A stretch of DNA of 5,821 nucleotides from Sulfurovum sp. (lineage in GTDB: Bacteria > Campylobacterota > Campylobacteria > Campylobacterales > Sulfurovaceae), in NCBI GenBank assembly GCA_027066595.1, contig JAMONG010000265.1, positions 1 through 5,821 on the forward strand, given 5' to 3'. Positions 5,014 to 5,821 of the stretch are shown here, one piece after another. The stretch's first letter is position 1; each line of letters begins with the position of its first letter. The translations under genes and the position numbers were made by a program. Under the pieces are notes generated by a model. It searched no databases and was not told the DNA's origin. It was given only the letters and a program-made list of their open reading frames with translations.

Positions 5014-5821
5014 ATGGACTATATAGAACTGGCGATGACACGAGCAAAAAAAAGTAACTGTTCTACAGATACTAACTTCTTTCAAGCACTTAAAGAGGTA
5101 CTCGTATCCATCTCCCCTCTTATGGAAAAACATCCTGAATATACCTCACAAAATATCATTGCACGGGTGATTGTTCCAAATAGAGCGATACATTTTAAAA
5201 TTGAGTGGCTTGATGATAGCAATACAATCAACGTCAACAATGGATATCGCATTCAGTTCAATAATGCATTAGGCCCATACAAAGGGGGTGTGCGTTTTCA
5301 CCCCTCAGTAAACCCAGATATTTTAAAGTTTCTTGCCTTTGAACAAATCTTTAAAAATGCCATTACAGGACTTCACATAGGGGGAGCCAAAGGAGGTGCA
5401 GACTTTGACCCAAAAGGAAGAAGCGATAAAGAGATTATGAAGTTTTGTCAAGCTTTTATGACAGCATTTTATAACAGTATCGGTGCAGATATAGATATAC
5501 TCGGAGGAGACATAGGCGTAGGTGCTAGAGAGGTAGGCTATCTCTTTGGTCAATACAAACAACTCACCAACACCTATGACAGTATCATTACCTCTAAACC
5601 ACTTGCATTAGGAGGAAGTTTAGGACGTACGGAAGCCACAGGTTATGGACTCATCTACTTTACACAAACCTTACTAGAAGACATAGGAGAAACACTTAAA
5701 GGTAAAATATGCACCATCTCAGGTTCAGGAAATGTAGCCATCCATGCCATTGAAAAACTTTATGATATAGGGGCTATCCCTGTCACTTGTTCTGATTCAA
5801 AAGGAACGATCTATGACTGTA
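5014..5821 (+). CDS. gdhA: NADP-type glutamate dehydrogenase, N-terminal part (3' end outside window)
   Basis: The first 269 codons plus one base are present of a protein usually near 450 residues. It belongs to the hexameric small-subunit GDH family, which interconverts 2-oxoglutarate plus ammonium and glutamate in the cytoplasm. Seen: GYRIQFNNALGPYKGGVRFHPSVN (77-100, with substrate lysine K90, quoted here as two adjoining stretches GYRIQFNNAL and GPYKGGVRFHPSVN), GGAKGGADFDPKG (123-135, with catalytic lysine K126), GGDIGVGAREVGYLFGQYK (164-182, with catalytic aspartate D166), GRTEATGYG (204-212) and the nucleotide-binding GSGNVA (237-242). CSDSKG at 259-264 matches the SDS turn of NADP-preferring enzymes, supporting an assimilatory role (EC 1.4.1.4). 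ATG at 5014 follows AAAGGA at good spacing, and its short N-terminus fits the family. Odd points are LHIGGAKGG and DILGGD where E. coli-type enzymes have LPMGGGKGG and DVPAGD. It is transcribed divergently from comM. Confidence 0.93.
   Translation, partial: MDYIELAMTRAKKSNCSTDTNFFQALKEVLVSISPLMEKHPEYTSQNIIARVIVPNRAIHFKIEWLDDSNTINVNNGYRIQFNNALGPYKGGVRFHPSVNPDILKFLAFEQIFKNAITGLHIGGAKGGADFDPKGRSDKEIMKFCQAFMTAFYNSIGADIDILGGDIGVGAREVGYLFGQYKQLTNTYDSIITSKPLALGGSLGRTEATGYGLIYFTQTLLEDIGETLKGKICTISGSGNVAIHAIEKLYDIGAIPVTCSDSKGTIYDC

Noticed and set aside
4906..5133. Minus-strand 75-codon ORF across the gdhA start
   Set aside because: It is rich in Cys, Phe and Tyr, has no family likeness and is antisense to the clear gdhA start with its ribosome site; the same applies to the minus-strand ORF at 5323-5562.

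Overview
The window looks like a chromosomal segment of a Campylobacterota (Epsilonproteobacteria) bacterium, probably of the Sulfurimonas/Sulfurovum kind. The basis is the AT-rich, tightly packed layout, AT-rich codon choice, short AAAGGA-type ribosome sites and the Campylobacterota-like style of the ComM and MobA proteins. I made this assignment by reading, not by a database search.

Layout, left to right: (1) the 3' end of a mobA-like molybdenum cofactor nucleotidyltransferase gene (+, cut by the left edge). (2) A LysR-family regulator (-) whose end overlaps mobA tail to tail by 8 bp. (3) A 130-bp divergent promoter region carrying a TATACTA/TAGTATA inverted repeat. (4) A yeiH-type putative sulfate exporter of the PF03601 membrane family (+). 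(5) Convergent to it after 2 bp, a KilA-N domain protein (-). (6) comM/yifB, a Mg-chelatase-like AAA+ ATPase (-), whose stop codon directly abuts the KilA-N start codon. (7) A divergent intergenic region with a perfect 27-bp inverted repeat. (8) The first 269 codons of gdhA, an NADP-type glutamate dehydrogenase (+, cut by the right edge).

There are two functional blocks. The LysR/YeiH pair matches the well-known yeiE-yeiH (CysL-like) arrangement, in which a regulator of sulfur oxyanion stress sits divergently from the transporter. The comM-KilA-N pair looks like one two-gene operon joining a branch-migration ATPase, known for recombining DNA taken up in natural transformation, to a phage-type DNA-binding protein. 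gdhA (ammonium assimilation) and mobA (molybdenum enzyme cofactor) are ordinary housekeeping neighbours.

The most striking signals not explained by the genes are two long perfect dyads. One is a 26-bp GC-cored palindrome inside the KilA-N coding sequence, written in codons unusual for the rest of the gene. The other is a 27-bp operator-like dyad between comM and gdhA. I saw no RNA genes, CRISPR arrays, insertion sequences or convincing terminators.
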